NCBI GenBank assembly: GCA_000697335.1
Contig: JNEM01011206.1
Span: 1 to 64,000 of the forward strand
Length of the DNA: 64,000 nucleotides
Reading direction: 5' to 3'
From: Conidiobolus incongruus B7586
Lineage: Eukaryota > Entomophthoromycota > Entomophthoromycetes > Entomophthorales > Conidiobolaceae
The notes beneath the pieces are model-generated. The model ran no database searches. It was not told the origin of the DNA and saw only the letters and a list, made by a program, of their open reading frames with translations. Position 1 is the first letter of the stretch. Each line of letters opens with the position of its first letter. The position numbers were made by a program, and so were the translations under genes. This document shows positions 1-12,885 of this stretch, piece after piece.

Positions 1-2508
1 CCTATTAACTTTATATATATTTATTTATTTCAAACTAATAATATGTTTGAAAAATCAGAAATTAAAAAATTTCCTATTATTTCAAATTCAAGGTAATATT
101 TAATATACTATCAGAAGTAATTGTAATAGTAATAATTCATTTAATTTTAAATTATAATATGATCTAATAATTATAAATAATATTATATTCATCAACTGTA
201 AAAATCATAAAATTGATATATTTATAGTTAATTACTTAATCATATAGTAATTATAAAAAACTTTTGAAAATATGAAATAATTCATATTAAATCTTATTAA
301 GCTTGAAATTTAATTTGTTTATTACCTTTTCAAAGATCTCTATATTGATATAGATATCAGCTGACTTAATATTACAATTGTTTACAAATTTTCACACAAC
401 ACTTTTGAAATCAACATAAATATAGATACTTAAAATGGATAAAATTGAAAAATATTAATTTTCAAACAAATTCTTTTTTTGCAAATTAACAAAGATTTCA
501 AACATAATTAAAATTTTACAAAAATGTTATCAACATTATTATTGAAGTTGTATTGTTATTAATATATATCAATTTATTAGTATAACTATCTCGCGATATT
601 AATGATATCATTACTATACCGCTATGAAATAACTAAACTGAGTTTAAATGACTTATTAGTGGGTCTTAATTTAACAATGTAAGAAATAATTGGGGTAATA
701 ATTTTTATTTAGTATTAGTAAATCAGAAATTCATAACTTTAGAAACACTTGTATAATATTGTATTGAATAATTTGTTGGGATAGTCTATCTCAACTTAAC
801 TTTTTAACTCGTATTACAAAATTTAGAGCAATATAATGCAATTGTTGCACTGGTTAATATTATTTATAACATCAATGCTAATTCAAATTAGAATCAAATT
901 TCTACCTCATTAAGTAATTACACTTCTGAATGGTAACAAGATTTCAAAAAATTTTATTATTTTTTAATTTTACATTACGCTAATAATATATCAATTTAAG
1001 ATAATGAACTAATTTTTGTAGGATTGTCCTATAGAATTGATATGAACGTAGATAATTATTTATTAATGAAGAATCTGATGTAATATCATCAATATTTTTG
1101 GTAAACTTTAAAATGTAATAATTTTTAAAATTAATTTTCACTAGATATAATTCTAATAAAAATAAATCACTTGATATGGAATTTACCTTTTTACTCATAT
1201 ACAATGGCCAAATATACTATATATCTACAAACTATTACAATACTTAATATATTTACAACATAATAGCTTTCATTGAAATCAATAACTCCTGCTTTATATT
1301 TAAATATCACACCAAAACTCAGTTTTAAAATTTTGGGAATAATCCTCATGTGACCTAATCGAATGATCAACCGATCATTAATCATTGTCAAACAAATATT
1401 TAAAATCTTTAGAATTTTATTTAGATGATATCAAATACCTTGTTTTTCAATAATTGCTCAATATTATCATTAAAAATATTTAATAATACTGAAACTTAAT
1501 CTTATATTTTTTTATAGTGTTAATAGTCATTGAAATGACTGTATCGTTATTTATCTGATAGATTAATTAATTTCATTGTTTGTTAGGGAATCGATGAATA
1601 AGTTGAAGAGTTGATCATATTTAATACAAAAACATTTTATGATTATTACCTAATATTATTTCTTTGAGAATTTATTTTGAATTTTATCCAATCTTCTTTT
1701 TTCTTTCATCTTAGATAAAATTTGATATTGAAATACATTTTATTTTTCATATAGCATAATTGATAATATGGTGGCATTGAATAAAATGCATACTAATTAA
1801 TCTGAATAATAAGAACAATGTACGGATGGGTTCAGTTGTTGATGTCAAAGATAACTTAAAGGAATTTTTAATGATATCAGTTAAAATACGAATATTAGCA
1901 GGGCAGGTGTCCTACTTTGATCTATTTTTCAATGGATCTAGAATGATGACGATTTGTACTGAAAAAGATGATTTTGAATTTCATATTGTCCTTTATCATG
2001 TGATAGTATCAACTTTCAACTCTCAATCGATAACTTATTATGAATGACGTGTCGGGAACTTTTTAATTGCAAAAAATTAACTATTTTGTATGTGGCTAAG
2101 CTTGCATATCTCAATGTCATCGAAATTGAAGTATCAACTACATGTTTTTCAGAAAATAGCCCCATTTTTACTGTGAAAAGAACAATTGATCAATATAAGA
2201 TATTGACCGAAATTTTAATTTGAAATTTTACCAAATCGAATCAAATATTACCAAGTTCGACATATTGAAATGAGAATTGGACAATTATATTCGTAAATGA
2301 ATCAGAATGGGGAATTTTGTGTTAAATTATGTCCAAATCTTTGCATTCTAAGCTACGTAGTACAATACCAAATTAAAATATCAGATTACAAAGATAATAA
2401 TCACTTAAGTAAAAAATTTTATGAGCAAATAATAAAATGCATTTTTTATAAATTACAAATAATAATTATTGTTAGAATAAATAATCTCTAATATATGATA
2501 GAACGAAA
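1..2508. other. AT-rich intergenic DNA, no gene recognised
   Basis: This stretch is very AT-rich and its short open frames look like chance ORFs. The least noise-like part is about 1820-2260, which has more G+C and a 73-codon ATG frame on the + strand (1826-2047). I could not match that frame to any family, so it is left as unassigned DNA. Confidence 0.6.
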
Positions 2509-4017
2509 TTATTTGGCTTCTTGCAAAACTTCAGCTAAAGTCTTACCCTTGGTTTCAGGTAAGCAGATGAAGATGAAGACAAATGAAACAGCGGTAACAC
2601 ATGCAAAGAACACGAATGTATAGTTGTTCAAACTGACTAACATCTGGGGGAACACTAAACCAATCACAAAGTTACAAGCAAAGTTGACGGTAATAGAGGC
2701 AGCTGAAGCGATAGCTAAAACGGACGTAGGGAAAATTTCAGACATTAACATCCAAGGCACAGGACCTAAACCAACAGCGAAGAATGCAACAAATAATAAT
2801 GTACAGATGACCACTAGCAGGTTAATAGTATATACGGATCCAATGACAATGAGTACACTCATCAAAGCCATACCACCACACGATGTAAGCAATAAGAATC
2901 TTCTACCGCATCGATCAACCAGTACTACAGAAATAAGGGTTACAACCAAATTGAGACATGCAACACCAATCGTAATATAGGGCGCATTATCCGCACCAAA
3001 GGTTTTTTCAAATAAGGAAGTTGAATAAAAAATAACTCCGTTAATACCCGAGAACTGCTGGATAGCATGGATCAAAAGACAGTAGATGAAGTGCTTGAGA
3101 TGAGGTGATTGTGTCAAAATCTTGAATGGTCTTTCTTCACTATTATTCCTGGGCCCTTCAATTTGCTTAGATGATTCTAAGGGAGTAGTAGAACCAGAAG
3201 CAGAGTTGGAGTGCTCCAACTTGTTTTGAGAGATCAAAATACGCTCGAATTCTTCTTCAATATCATAACCTCTTCTCAAGTGAGCCAAGCTCTTTCTGGC
3301 CTCTTCAATACGGTTCTTGGAAACCAAATAAGGTGGAGTTTCAACACAAGCTGGTAATAAGAAGATTTGAGCAACAATAGGGATAGCAGGTAAGGCAAAT
3401 AAAATTCTCCATCCTTGAAGGAATTGGAAAGCTAAAGAAATAGCTTGAGAGAATAAAATGCCAATAACAAGGGTCAATTGAAGCATTGTTCCAAAAGCAC
3501 CTCTGGATTTAACAGGAGCAGTTTCACCGATATAATTGGATACAGCCGATGAAGCAATACCACATCCAACACCAATAAAGAAGCGAGCAACACCGAATTG
3601 GGCCTTAGTAGTGGTAGTGGCGAGCAATACATAACCAGCAAGGTAGAAAAAGCAGTTAAATAAGTTGGCATTACGTCTTCCAAAGCGATCGCAAAGAGGA
3701 GAAGCTGCCAAGGCACCAAAGCCACCTCCTAAAGCCATAATACCGACCATCAAACCCCATTCTAATGGCTGAGCATCCAAACAGCTAGGGAAAGGACCCC
3801 AGTAGCTGACAGGCTTAGGGATTCCATTGATGTAACAAGCCTTAATAGCAGGTTCAGGGATATTGATAACACCGATGGAATAACCAGATAAGAAAGCACC
3901 TAGACATGTGACTAAGACACCAAATAATGTGTTAAAATTAATAGTCATATCGAGCGAATTCTTGCCAGAGCTAGATGGATGCGAACCATCTGGATTGGCT
4001 TTTTTAATGTCAGACAT
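2509..4017 (-). CDS. MFS sugar transporter (GLUT/HXT type), intronless
   Basis: A 502-residue membrane carrier of the major facilitator superfamily, sugar porter family, expected in the plasma membrane moving hexoses. Visible signatures are the first-half loop DRFGRRN, the second-half loop VDRCGRR, the sugar-site helix QQFSGINGV followed by FYSTSLF, and the C-terminal PETKGKTL. Twelve hydrophobic segments are apparent, with a hydrophilic central loop rich in Ser, Glu and Lys. The N-terminus is short and hydrophilic and the ATG at 4017 is the first in frame. There is no intron. A TATAAATA-like box lies on the minus strand at 4151-4160, about 135 nt upstream of the ATG. The 491-residue transporter at 23-24.6 kb is a paralogue, with shared wording around PSC...EWG.MVG.M.LGG. 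All sugar-binding signatures are intact here. The substrate cannot be named from sequence. Confidence 0.93.
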   Translation of the reverse strand: MSDIKKANPDGSHPSSSGKNSLDMTINFNTLFGVLVTCLGAFLSGYSIGVINIPEPAIKACYINGIPKPVSYWGPFPSCLDAQPLEWGLMVGIMALGGGFGALAASPLCDRFGRRNANLFNCFFYLAGYVLLATTTTKAQFGVARFFIGVGCGIASSAVSNYIGETAPVKSRGAFGTMLQLTLVIGILFSQAISLAFQFLQGWRILFALPAIPIVAQIFLLPACVETPPYLVSKNRIEEARKSLAHLRRGYDIEEEFERILISQNKLEHSNSASGSTTPLESSKQIEGPRNNSEERPFKILTQSPHLKHFIYCLLIHAIQQFSGINGVIFYSTSLFEKTFGADNAPYITIGVACLNLVVTLISVVLVDRCGRRFLLLTSCGGMALMSVLIVIGSVYTINLLVVICTLLFVAFFAVGLGPVPWMLMSEIFPTSVLAIASAASITVNFACNFVIGLVFPQMLVSLNNYTFVFFACVTAVSFVFIFICLPETKGKTLAEVLQEAK

Positions 4018-6776
4018 GATAACAAGTATGTAGAATTAAATCAACAGAATATTAATTATAAAAAAAATAAATATTACAAAAGGATGAAGAAAATGATAAG
4101 TTTTCAAATTGTGGAGAATTAAAAGTAAAGATGAAGTGATGGGCATTACCTATTTATACCTAATCAATAACAACTAAAAATTGCCCAATTCAACAAACCA
4201 ATTTAGTCAAACATTGCACTTATTTAGTTACTAAATACAGCATCATTCAAAGTGTTTCAATTTAGCTAATTGGCAAAGCTCACTGCACTGGTGTTCATGA
4301 GAAAAGGTTTTAAATTAATGTAATGCAAACGTAACCTAACCACTCTCCCTTTTTCTTTTTCTTTTAATCTCTATTGTTTTACTAGTATCTATTATACCCA
4401 AGCTTAACTACACTATCTTATTTAACATACCCTAAACTATTGGTCTATAAAGATTTGAATTATCAAGTGAATTTAACTTAAAGCACCAAATTTAGATAAA
4501 ATTCTTTGAGTTATTAAGTAATATGCGATAATTGAAAGGATAAAGAAAATGATTTCATTGGATCAATGGATTGAAATTTGCCTATGATTCATTCATTAAA
4601 TAATCATGATTATTAATTTTTTACTCCGTTACTTTTCTTGTTAATTAATTTACGTAGTATAATGCATAATTTCTCATTCAAACTGTCCAACACTCAAGCA
4701 CTATAATGTGTAAAGAATGTATTCAATTTTAAATAGTTTTATTGTCAAATACTTCAATTTATTTGATTAAAATTTAAATCCAATAAGTGCAGATAAATAT
4801 AAACAATTTTCTCTTTTGATTAATGTGGAGAAATAAACTCCGATAATAAGCCTCTCCCTGATTGAAATCAATTTACAGCTTATTGATCAATTAAATTAAT
4901 TTAATGGTATTATATTACATGATAGATTACTATATTGATTATACTCTATCAGTTTCACTGTCAGTATCATTATAATAATGAAAAATAGAAAATTAGAATT
5001 AATTGAGGCTATTTTATCAATCAAATCAAATTCATTTTAGTCTAATTCTATTTACCCAGACTCAAATTCAAAATTTACTTGTAATCATTATTTATACATT
5101 TTTTGTTATTAATTCTCCACATTAATTTAAAATTTAAAATAATTTATTTTTGTTGATATTTTATTTGATTACTTTACCTATTTAGGTTTATTCATTATTG
5201 TATTTAAAAAAACGATAAACCTTATGTTATGAATTATATTGTATTTATTATGACTGGTGATAAATAAAATGGATCTTGAATATGAATTAATTATACCAAA
5301 TGAACCAATTAATCATAATAAATTTGAATTAGACAGTTTTTAGTAATATTCAAACCTATAGTTACAGTGATAAAAGAGTAAAACTTACATTTCCGGATAG
5401 TTAATACTTGGTTACATCTTGTGTATTGAAACTATTTTAGAATTACAATCGGTTATCAATTAATCCAATGGATGGATTTATTATCAATGATGTGAGTTCG
5501 AATTCTTATTAGATGAGCTGATAACAATCTTTAATGTTAAGATTATTCTGTTAAAAGAACAAAGTAATATGAAATAATTCTGATCATTGTACCTGAATCA
5601 ATTTTAATAGTTTTCGCTATCCTGTTTACTTGACTAAGTTTGACACTTTGTTCATTATTGAAATGATTTATTTAAAAGGGATTTAATGAAAATATTAAGA
5701 GTCTATATTTATTATTTAGTTGATAATATTAGAGTTTTTTAAAGTTAAAAATTTTACTGATGATATAATTTCTAGATTTCAATTGAGATGTTTGTGTAAT
5801 TTTAATTGATATAAAAGATTGTTCAAATTTGATAAATGAAAATATTCACATAGGTCAAATGGTATATGATTAAATCTTACGTAATGATTATAATATTATT
5901 CTATCTGATTAAAGTCATTGTCCATAATATAGGCTATCAGTACAGAAACAACCAAGAATTATACTATATTTATCTTAATTCATTATATCTTTGTAGTTAT
6001 CTGTACAATGAAGATTTTTTTATATATTTTCAATGTTGCAATTTTCTCATTCGAAATTAATTCCTAAAATTCTATTGAATCCACTCAATAGATCATAATC
6101 GATTATCAATATTCATGAAATTAATTAATGTGTTAATAATTAACTCTTTAATGAGTTTATCTATTAATCTCTGAGTTCTTTATAATTAAAAAATGCGAGA
6201 ATACTTTAGTTAATGATCTTTCGATTCGATTCCCGTGCTGATAGCGATCATGAAACTTGTGGATTGTGTAATATCACAGAGCTAAATATCAATATTCGGT
6301 TCATATAGCTGTTTTTATTTCTCGAAAGCGCAACCACATAAATATCTATCATTTTATGAAAATTACTCCGATAAATTCTTTTTATATGTATTCAATTAAA
6401 TTATTTGATATTGAGGAATTATATATATTTAGTAATATGTGTGAAACACATTGAAATCCAAATTTAATTTAATAATAAAAGTTAAAATTAATCAATGAAT
6501 ATAAGTATATGGCGGAATATTAAAGATTCTACAGTTCACATTTAAATCGTATTCATCATTTAATATTGCCTTTAATGAAGCTTGTGATATAAACATATTA
6601 TGATAAACAGTTAAATATTTTAATTATATAATTCATTGATTTTAGTAGTATTATAAATATTTATTATGCAATTAATAGAATTGAGAGAATATAGAAAAAC
6701 AGAGATTCTAAAGATGTTTTTTATAAGAATTACTTAAACTAATTTTAACTTTGAAATTAATTGAGTAATTTTTAGT
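4018..6776. other. Intergenic region: promoter side of the transporter, then AT-rich DNA
   Basis: The first roughly 350 bases upstream of the transporter ATG are less AT-rich and hold the TATA-like box at 4151-4160 and CCAAT-like words near 4175-4200. From about 4.4 kb to 6.7 kb there is only AT-rich sequence; the 64-codon frame near 5.9 kb looks like chance. No RNA gene was recognised. Confidence 0.6.
4151..4160 (-). promoter_or_regulatory. TATA-box candidate of the sugar transporter
   Basis: On the minus strand this reads GGTATAAATA, about 135 nt upstream of the transporter start codon. It is consistent with a core promoter with a short 5' leader. The transcription start is not known. Confidence 0.4.
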
Positions 6777-9700
6777 TTAAGCATAGTAACTTGGTGAGAT
6801 CAATAGATCTGACAAGGTTTCTAATTGATCTTCGGTGAATTTTAATTTATCCTCGTGCCAAGTATCTTGATGGGTTCGTTTGAATTCTTTGAAGGCGTGG
6901 TAAACAGTGGACTGAATGGGCGTAGGATCACCAACATATCGAGCTAATCTGCAGAGGATTTGAGGCATACCCTCTGGAATATCGTATGGGAAAGCTCTGA
7001 TGATGCTACTTAATACTAATACACCAGCATGTCGATTGCGAATGGCTTGTTGATACTCGGGAGTGGTTTTACTTGTTCCACGTGGTGGCAGTTTGGTTTT
7101 GAGATATTGAGTAGAATGCAACTATATTCAAAAAGTTAGGATATAATTAACACAATTGACTCGTTGATTTACCTGAAGGTTTTTGATAACAGAACGCTGG
7201 CATCGCACAATTCCTGATAAAGTTTCAGCAGCCAGTTCTTTGACCTACGCAATAGAAATTAATAAACAATGTATTAGTAATGTGAATAATATTACTTCAA
7301 TCCTATCGTCTAATAAAGTTGAAAGCATGCCCTTAACTAGATTGTCAAATTCCTCAGATCGATTGAAATAGTTGAATAAATGATTAAACACCAAAGGTTG
7401 ATATACGCAAAGCACTCTGACTTTCTTAATCCAATTGCCTTCCTTTAGAATTTGATTCAAAGATGTAATAAATTCTTGGAGGATATTGGTGGGATAGAAG
7501 TGGCGACGATAAACATCTCTAAGCACATCACTGATCATGGCTCTTAATTCAATATCTTGATGACCATCCAGCATATTAAACATCTCTTTACAGAGCTTGG
7601 GGAAATGGGGTCTAAGGACTTTGAACTGATTGCCTAAAGTAGCTGCTAAAATCAAATTAATAAGCGTTTTACAGCAATTGGTATAATCAGAGGGTTCGAT
7701 TCGGGCAGGATCATGCTGGGAGCGATACAACTCCAGTTTCGAGTACACTTGATCTAGAAGGGTATTAATGCTTTGGGGATTAGCAATTCCAAAAGAGTCA
7801 TCCTCAATAATGGAAGGGTTTTGTAAGAATTGATCAACTGATATACCACCATGGCATTGATTTTGGAGCAATTCATACATGAGTAAAGCAATGCAGCCTC
7901 TAACAGATTTAAACTGGTGGTGAAGATTAACAACACAAGAGTCCAATATTGTTTGGCTCCAAGGATAGCATTTCCATGCTAATCCAAAGCATACAATCCT
8001 TACGTAGTTCAAATATTTATATTGATCAAAAGATGATATATGATTTCCAGTGGACTGAGTAGCAATTTCAGTGATTTGGCCCTGAGCATCGATGAAGGGG
8101 TTTAATTCTTCAATTATGAGCTTGATCAAAGGTTGAATGCGTCTAGGATCTCGATTAAAAGTTGAATATGACAGTACCTTGTCCCAATATGAGGATGTAT
8201 CAACAGATGATTTCTTAAAGCATTGAGTGAGTATAGGAATGAGATAATCCCAAAGCTGAGCACATTCAGATAAAGACCAGTGTTTACTACCTCTAATCAA
8301 CCCAGCCAACAGCTCAGATAAACCTTTTTGACATCCAGCTTCAGTAGGAGTTTTTACTAATTTCTCAATATGGGGCTTAAAAAGTTCTAAGAGCTTAAAT
8401 CCATAAATTTGGAAAATAGCTTTAAATAGTTTACAATGAACTGTGTTAAAAGTGCTATCCTTCTCCTTTCCTACTTCTTGTGTTAAATATGTAATCCACT
8501 TGTTGATGTAATCAGGGCTAGAAATGATATCCCATATGGCATCATAACATTCTTGAATTTCATTTGGGACGTTACTGGGCCAGGCCGGCTGTTCATCTTC
8601 AGATAATGGCTGATATCCGGGACATTCCTTTGGCCAAACAAACCATCCAAATTCAGTCTTATCTATCAATGGTATTTCTTTGATGGAGTTGGAATCAACT
8701 GGTTTTGAGATGGTGTCAAGATACTTTGAATTGAATTTTGGATTGAAAATGGGCTCTGTAACCTGGATCTTCTTATAATGACCTCTGATTTGAGATTCTG
8801 CAATAACCAAACTTCTCTTTTTCAACTTGGATAAAATGTCAAAGCAAATAGGATAGAACATTTTTCTAGTGGCATGAACTTCGACAATAACTTGTTGGAA
8901 GGCTGCTTTGACAGCTTGAGGATTGATTGGTGAGTGGATGGTAGTAAATCGTTGTAAAAATGCTCCAGCCATATTAGTGAATCGCCATGTTATGGTAGGA
9001 TCATTAAGGATCTTGATGAGTTCTGATATAATAGTCTCAAGCCCTTTCTGCATTAATTCGAATTTAGCTTTACTCCTTCCTTTTGATTTCTCTATCAAAG
9101 ATTCATCTAATTGAATTAAACCAAATTCACTAGATTCATTGATAAAATCTTTGACTGAAAGACCGGTGCCTTGAGCGACATGTGGTGAGCAGCCGTCATA
9201 AACCAAGCTTAAAAGGATTTTTTGTATTAATTCTTGGCAAGATGTATCATTAATCTTTTGTGAGCGTAGTAGAGTAATAATCAATCTGGGCAAAATTTCC
9301 CATTTGTTTATAACTTTACTGTCATTGATACAATCTTTGAGTAAATATAAAGCACCTGTGACTTGCCCTAATTGAATAGGATCTTTTTCGTCCTTGAATG
9401 TTTCAATCGCATCCAATAGCATAGGATAGATATCCTTTTTGAATTTTGGTATAATTTTCAATGATCTCTTGACACTGTTTTGAGCAAGTCTAAAAATAAA
9501 ATTAATTAAGATGAAGGTAAAAAAAATATCTCATAATGATTATTACTTTCTAATTTTAGGATATGGATACATAGAAAGTTGAATCAAGTCATGTAATAAA
9601 TCTCGATGTTCTTGACATTTAGGAGCACTTGTGGTGGTATACAAAATTCGTTGAATTTGATGAATCAATGCTTTTTGTCCAAAAATAGATCGAGGGAGAA

Positions 9701-12426
9701 GCTTGCGAGAATCTGAGAAAGAGTATGAATATTTGGCCCATTTATATGTATTAGAGTTAGCTTCTTTCATTTCATATGTGCTTCCTCTAAATGTCAAAGA
9801 GTTTTCAATAACCTATAAACTATTAAATATTACAAGATCAAATCACTTAATATTATAATGTATACCTGGACCAAAAAGTGGAAAGCATGGACATCATCCT
9901 TTCTATGCTCATCTAAATACTTGAAAGCACGATGCAGAAGTCTTAAAGCCTGAAGACGTTTGTTTTGAATCTTGATGTATTCAGGGTTTGTGGGATCAGT
10001 GAAAATTACTCCAGAGTTCAATTGGAAATAATCAGACTCTAAGTTTTGGTCATAATCGGCTTCTGATAAAATAAAAGTAGCACTGCCAGTGAGTACTTGA
10101 TCTAGTAGACCTACGGATCTGCGAAATCTGTTAGACCATTCGGATTGCACAACGGGACCAAAGAAACTAGTTCTTTCTCCATCCCAGTCGTTATCAAGTA
10201 TAGCTTCCAAATCATTTATGCATATATCGATGTATTTGTGGAAGATTTCGATCGATTTTTGAATCTCTGGTTCAGTAGGAGTGTGCCACTCTAATTGAAT
10301 CATTTCAGGATCTGGGAATTTACCCCATATTAAATGGTGGTTGTTTTGGAATTCATCTGATCGCCAAATTTGCTCATTATGAGATTTCACTCTTTTGAGA
10401 TAAACAGTAGTAAGAGAGCTTAAAATCTTTCTGATTAAACGGCTTCCAAGGTTACCGGCTTTATAAGCCTTACATTGGTGTAGGACCTTATCAGCTAAAG
10501 TAAGGATTTGGTCAACATATTTTAATATTTCGGCTCCGTTGCCGGGTAGAATTTGACTGAGAATAGTTTGATACCAATTCATAATAAAATCAGAAGGAGG
10601 ATTGGTCATGAAATAGGTTGTGGAAGATGTACCAGCGCCATGTTCTAATTCTAAATAAATATGTTTGAGACATAAGGGAATAAATTTGGATAATGCTAAA
10701 GCAGGGTTGGCTCTAGTAATGGTTCCACATAATTCACCAATTTGATCTACTGCATTACTATTCACTTCCGTTACACGTCTCAAGATCATTTCAAGAGTAA
10801 ATTCATAAAGCTCAGACGACATTTGGTTACACATTACATCTAAAGATGCAATGAACAAAAGAACTAACCCACTATCCGACATATCAGATGGAGAGTTTTC
10901 CTTCTCAGGCATATTTTCAAATAATGTAAAAGAACGATTTAAATACTGACCTATCCATTCTTCATAACCAGAAGTGTTTGCTTTACACAATAAATTTTCC
11001 TGCTCTAGATCTCTCGGTATAGATAAATCGCTTGATATGGCACCCCAGTCAGTTTCCTCATCATTCCTTGTAGAATCGATCAAAGGAATAGAGAGAAATA
11101 GATAAGAAGCAAAGTATAATGAAATGATAGATTTTTGAGGATCGTTGATATCTATTCCTGGGAGGATCAAGTTAAGCAAGGGTAAGACATGTTTACCCCC
11201 TTGAGGATAGTTTTCACGACTAACTAAGGGACCAACAATCATACAAAGTGTAGATAGTGAAGATGAAGTACGCAAAGTTTCAGTCAAGGTTTGTAAACTA
11301 GGATAAATTCTTTCAAGTAAGCCAGGGAAAACTGCATTTGGGTCTAACCAAGCTAAATATTTGAAAGTGGTATGAACATACCCAATAAGTCTGGGATCTT
11401 TTCCAAACATAGCTAAATAGCTTACACTGACAATTGTTTGAACGAAGGATGAAATTTCATCCTTGGTCAAGAAATATTCTTCTTCATAGTCGACTAATCC
11501 TCGTTGTTCGTCCAACCAGCGATTCAAAATGCTATAAGAGAGATTCTCGATAAATTTTAATAGAGAATGAGTCCATCTACCAAAATTAGAAGGATGAAAA
11601 AATGATTCAATGGATTGAATAAGATCTATAAGCATATTAAGAGATCCACGATTTTCAGGATCTAAACTAGCTGGATAGATGGTATTGACTATGAAGCCTG
11701 CAAATATGACACCCTTATCTGGTTTGCGACTGAGTAATTTTTTAAAACTTGACAAAGGGAATTTAAGAAGATTTCTATTCATAAGACTAAATGTGGGTGA
11801 CTTTCCAGTTGCAATAGGTAAAGATAACGATCTAAGACCAACACCAAATGCAAATCTGATTTGTTCATTAGAAAATCGATAATGTCCTATTTGGCTTCGT
11901 GCAACCTTTTCAATTAAATCCATAAATTTTTCGTGATAATTGGTTGAAGCAGAAAGCTGAGTCCATAAACTGAAGAGAGTAGGGACTAATTTTGGATGTT
12001 GATGGTGAGTTGGTAAGAATAAACATAACAAATTGATAGCAGTGTAACAAGTTTCAATTGCCAAAGGAGAATACATTGGAAGTATTTCTTCAAAAATCTC
12101 ATCTATTGCCTCATAAGGATAAAATCTATCATTAATATTATTGTTAATATAAATTTATTACCATTATTGAAATGAAATTACCTTGTTAATCTATCTAGTA
12201 CTGCTATTAATGATGTAATTCGATTTCTAAAATTAATTGTATTTTATATTAGACTTAAATAATAATAGTTATTGCTATATAACTTACCCATCACTACTGA
12301 CTGCATGTTCGCTCTGTTTTAAAAATACTAAACGATGAATGAGTTGGTACATTGGTTTCCAATCCAAAATCAAATCTCCCTTTGCAAACTTATCTTTCCT
12401 AGTATTACGTTAATGAAAAACTTGTA

Positions 12427-12463
<37 letters not shown>

Positions 12464-12885
12464 AAATTATTATACTTTAATAGCCTATAAAGTTCTTCAG
12501 CAATTTTAGATAAAAGCGATTCCTCTAATTCTGGATGAACTAATAATTGGTATAATAATTTAGCCAAATAAATTCTATCCGATTTTACAAGAGGAAATTT
12601 AAAATCTAAAAATCTAATTTTTAAAGTAAGTTAAGTTGATATAATAATGAAAACAAATTGGTATTACAGTCTAAGTTGATTGATCCAATGTTTGATGCCA
12701 TTCCAATCATCGCCCAATACACAACAACTTAATTTGGTTTTAATTAATTCTATGAAATTTTCAGCTTCGCCTTCCGTATTATAAGGTAAATGCTGATTTG
12801 GTAAAAAATCAGCATAGCCAACCAGTGTAGTATCCTTAAATTCAGGACGCTGAGGAATTGGACATTCTATTAAATCGTCTTCCAT
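6777..12885 (-). CDS. BLM10: Proteasome activator Blm10/PA200 (PSME4), nine exons
   Basis: HEAT-repeat cap that binds the 20S proteasome and opens its gate; nuclear and cytosolic in known fungi and animals. Exons on the minus strand: 12668-12885, 12476-12613, 12288-12398, 12182-12226, 9866-12125, 9547-9812, 7296-9489, 7173-7244 and 6777-7121. They total 5649 nt, giving 1882 residues, close to human PA200 (1843), and every junction keeps phase. The start MEDDLIECP is followed by a conserved-looking YADFLPNQHLPY stretch. The very C-terminus is ISPSYYA, which supplies the HbYX-type YYA tail that inserts into the 20S alpha-ring. The penultimate region (PPRG..KTTPEYQ..IRNRHAGVL) resembles the conserved C-terminal domain of the family. 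Intron 2 contains a 16-unit AT repeat. Introns are 43-77 nt long. Identity is firm. Confidence 0.95.
12429..12460. repeat. (AT)16 microsatellite in BLM10 intron 2
   Basis: A perfect alternating AT tract lying wholly within the intron 12399-12475, beginning about 15 nt from the donor side on the minus strand. Transcribed AT dinucleotide tracts can form hairpins, but no function is shown here. Confidence 0.9.

Noticed and set aside
980-1391. Two overlapping short minus-strand frames
   Set aside because: Composition is pure AT-rich noise, without domain, signal or splice evidence.
2624-2980. 118-codon frame on the plus strand
   Set aside because: It lies entirely opposite the well-supported sugar transporter and reads like a shadow of its membrane helices.
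6200-6260. TTCGATTCGATTCCCG, reminiscent of a tRNA 3' half
   Set aside because: The stems needed for a T-arm do not pair and there is no matching 5' half.
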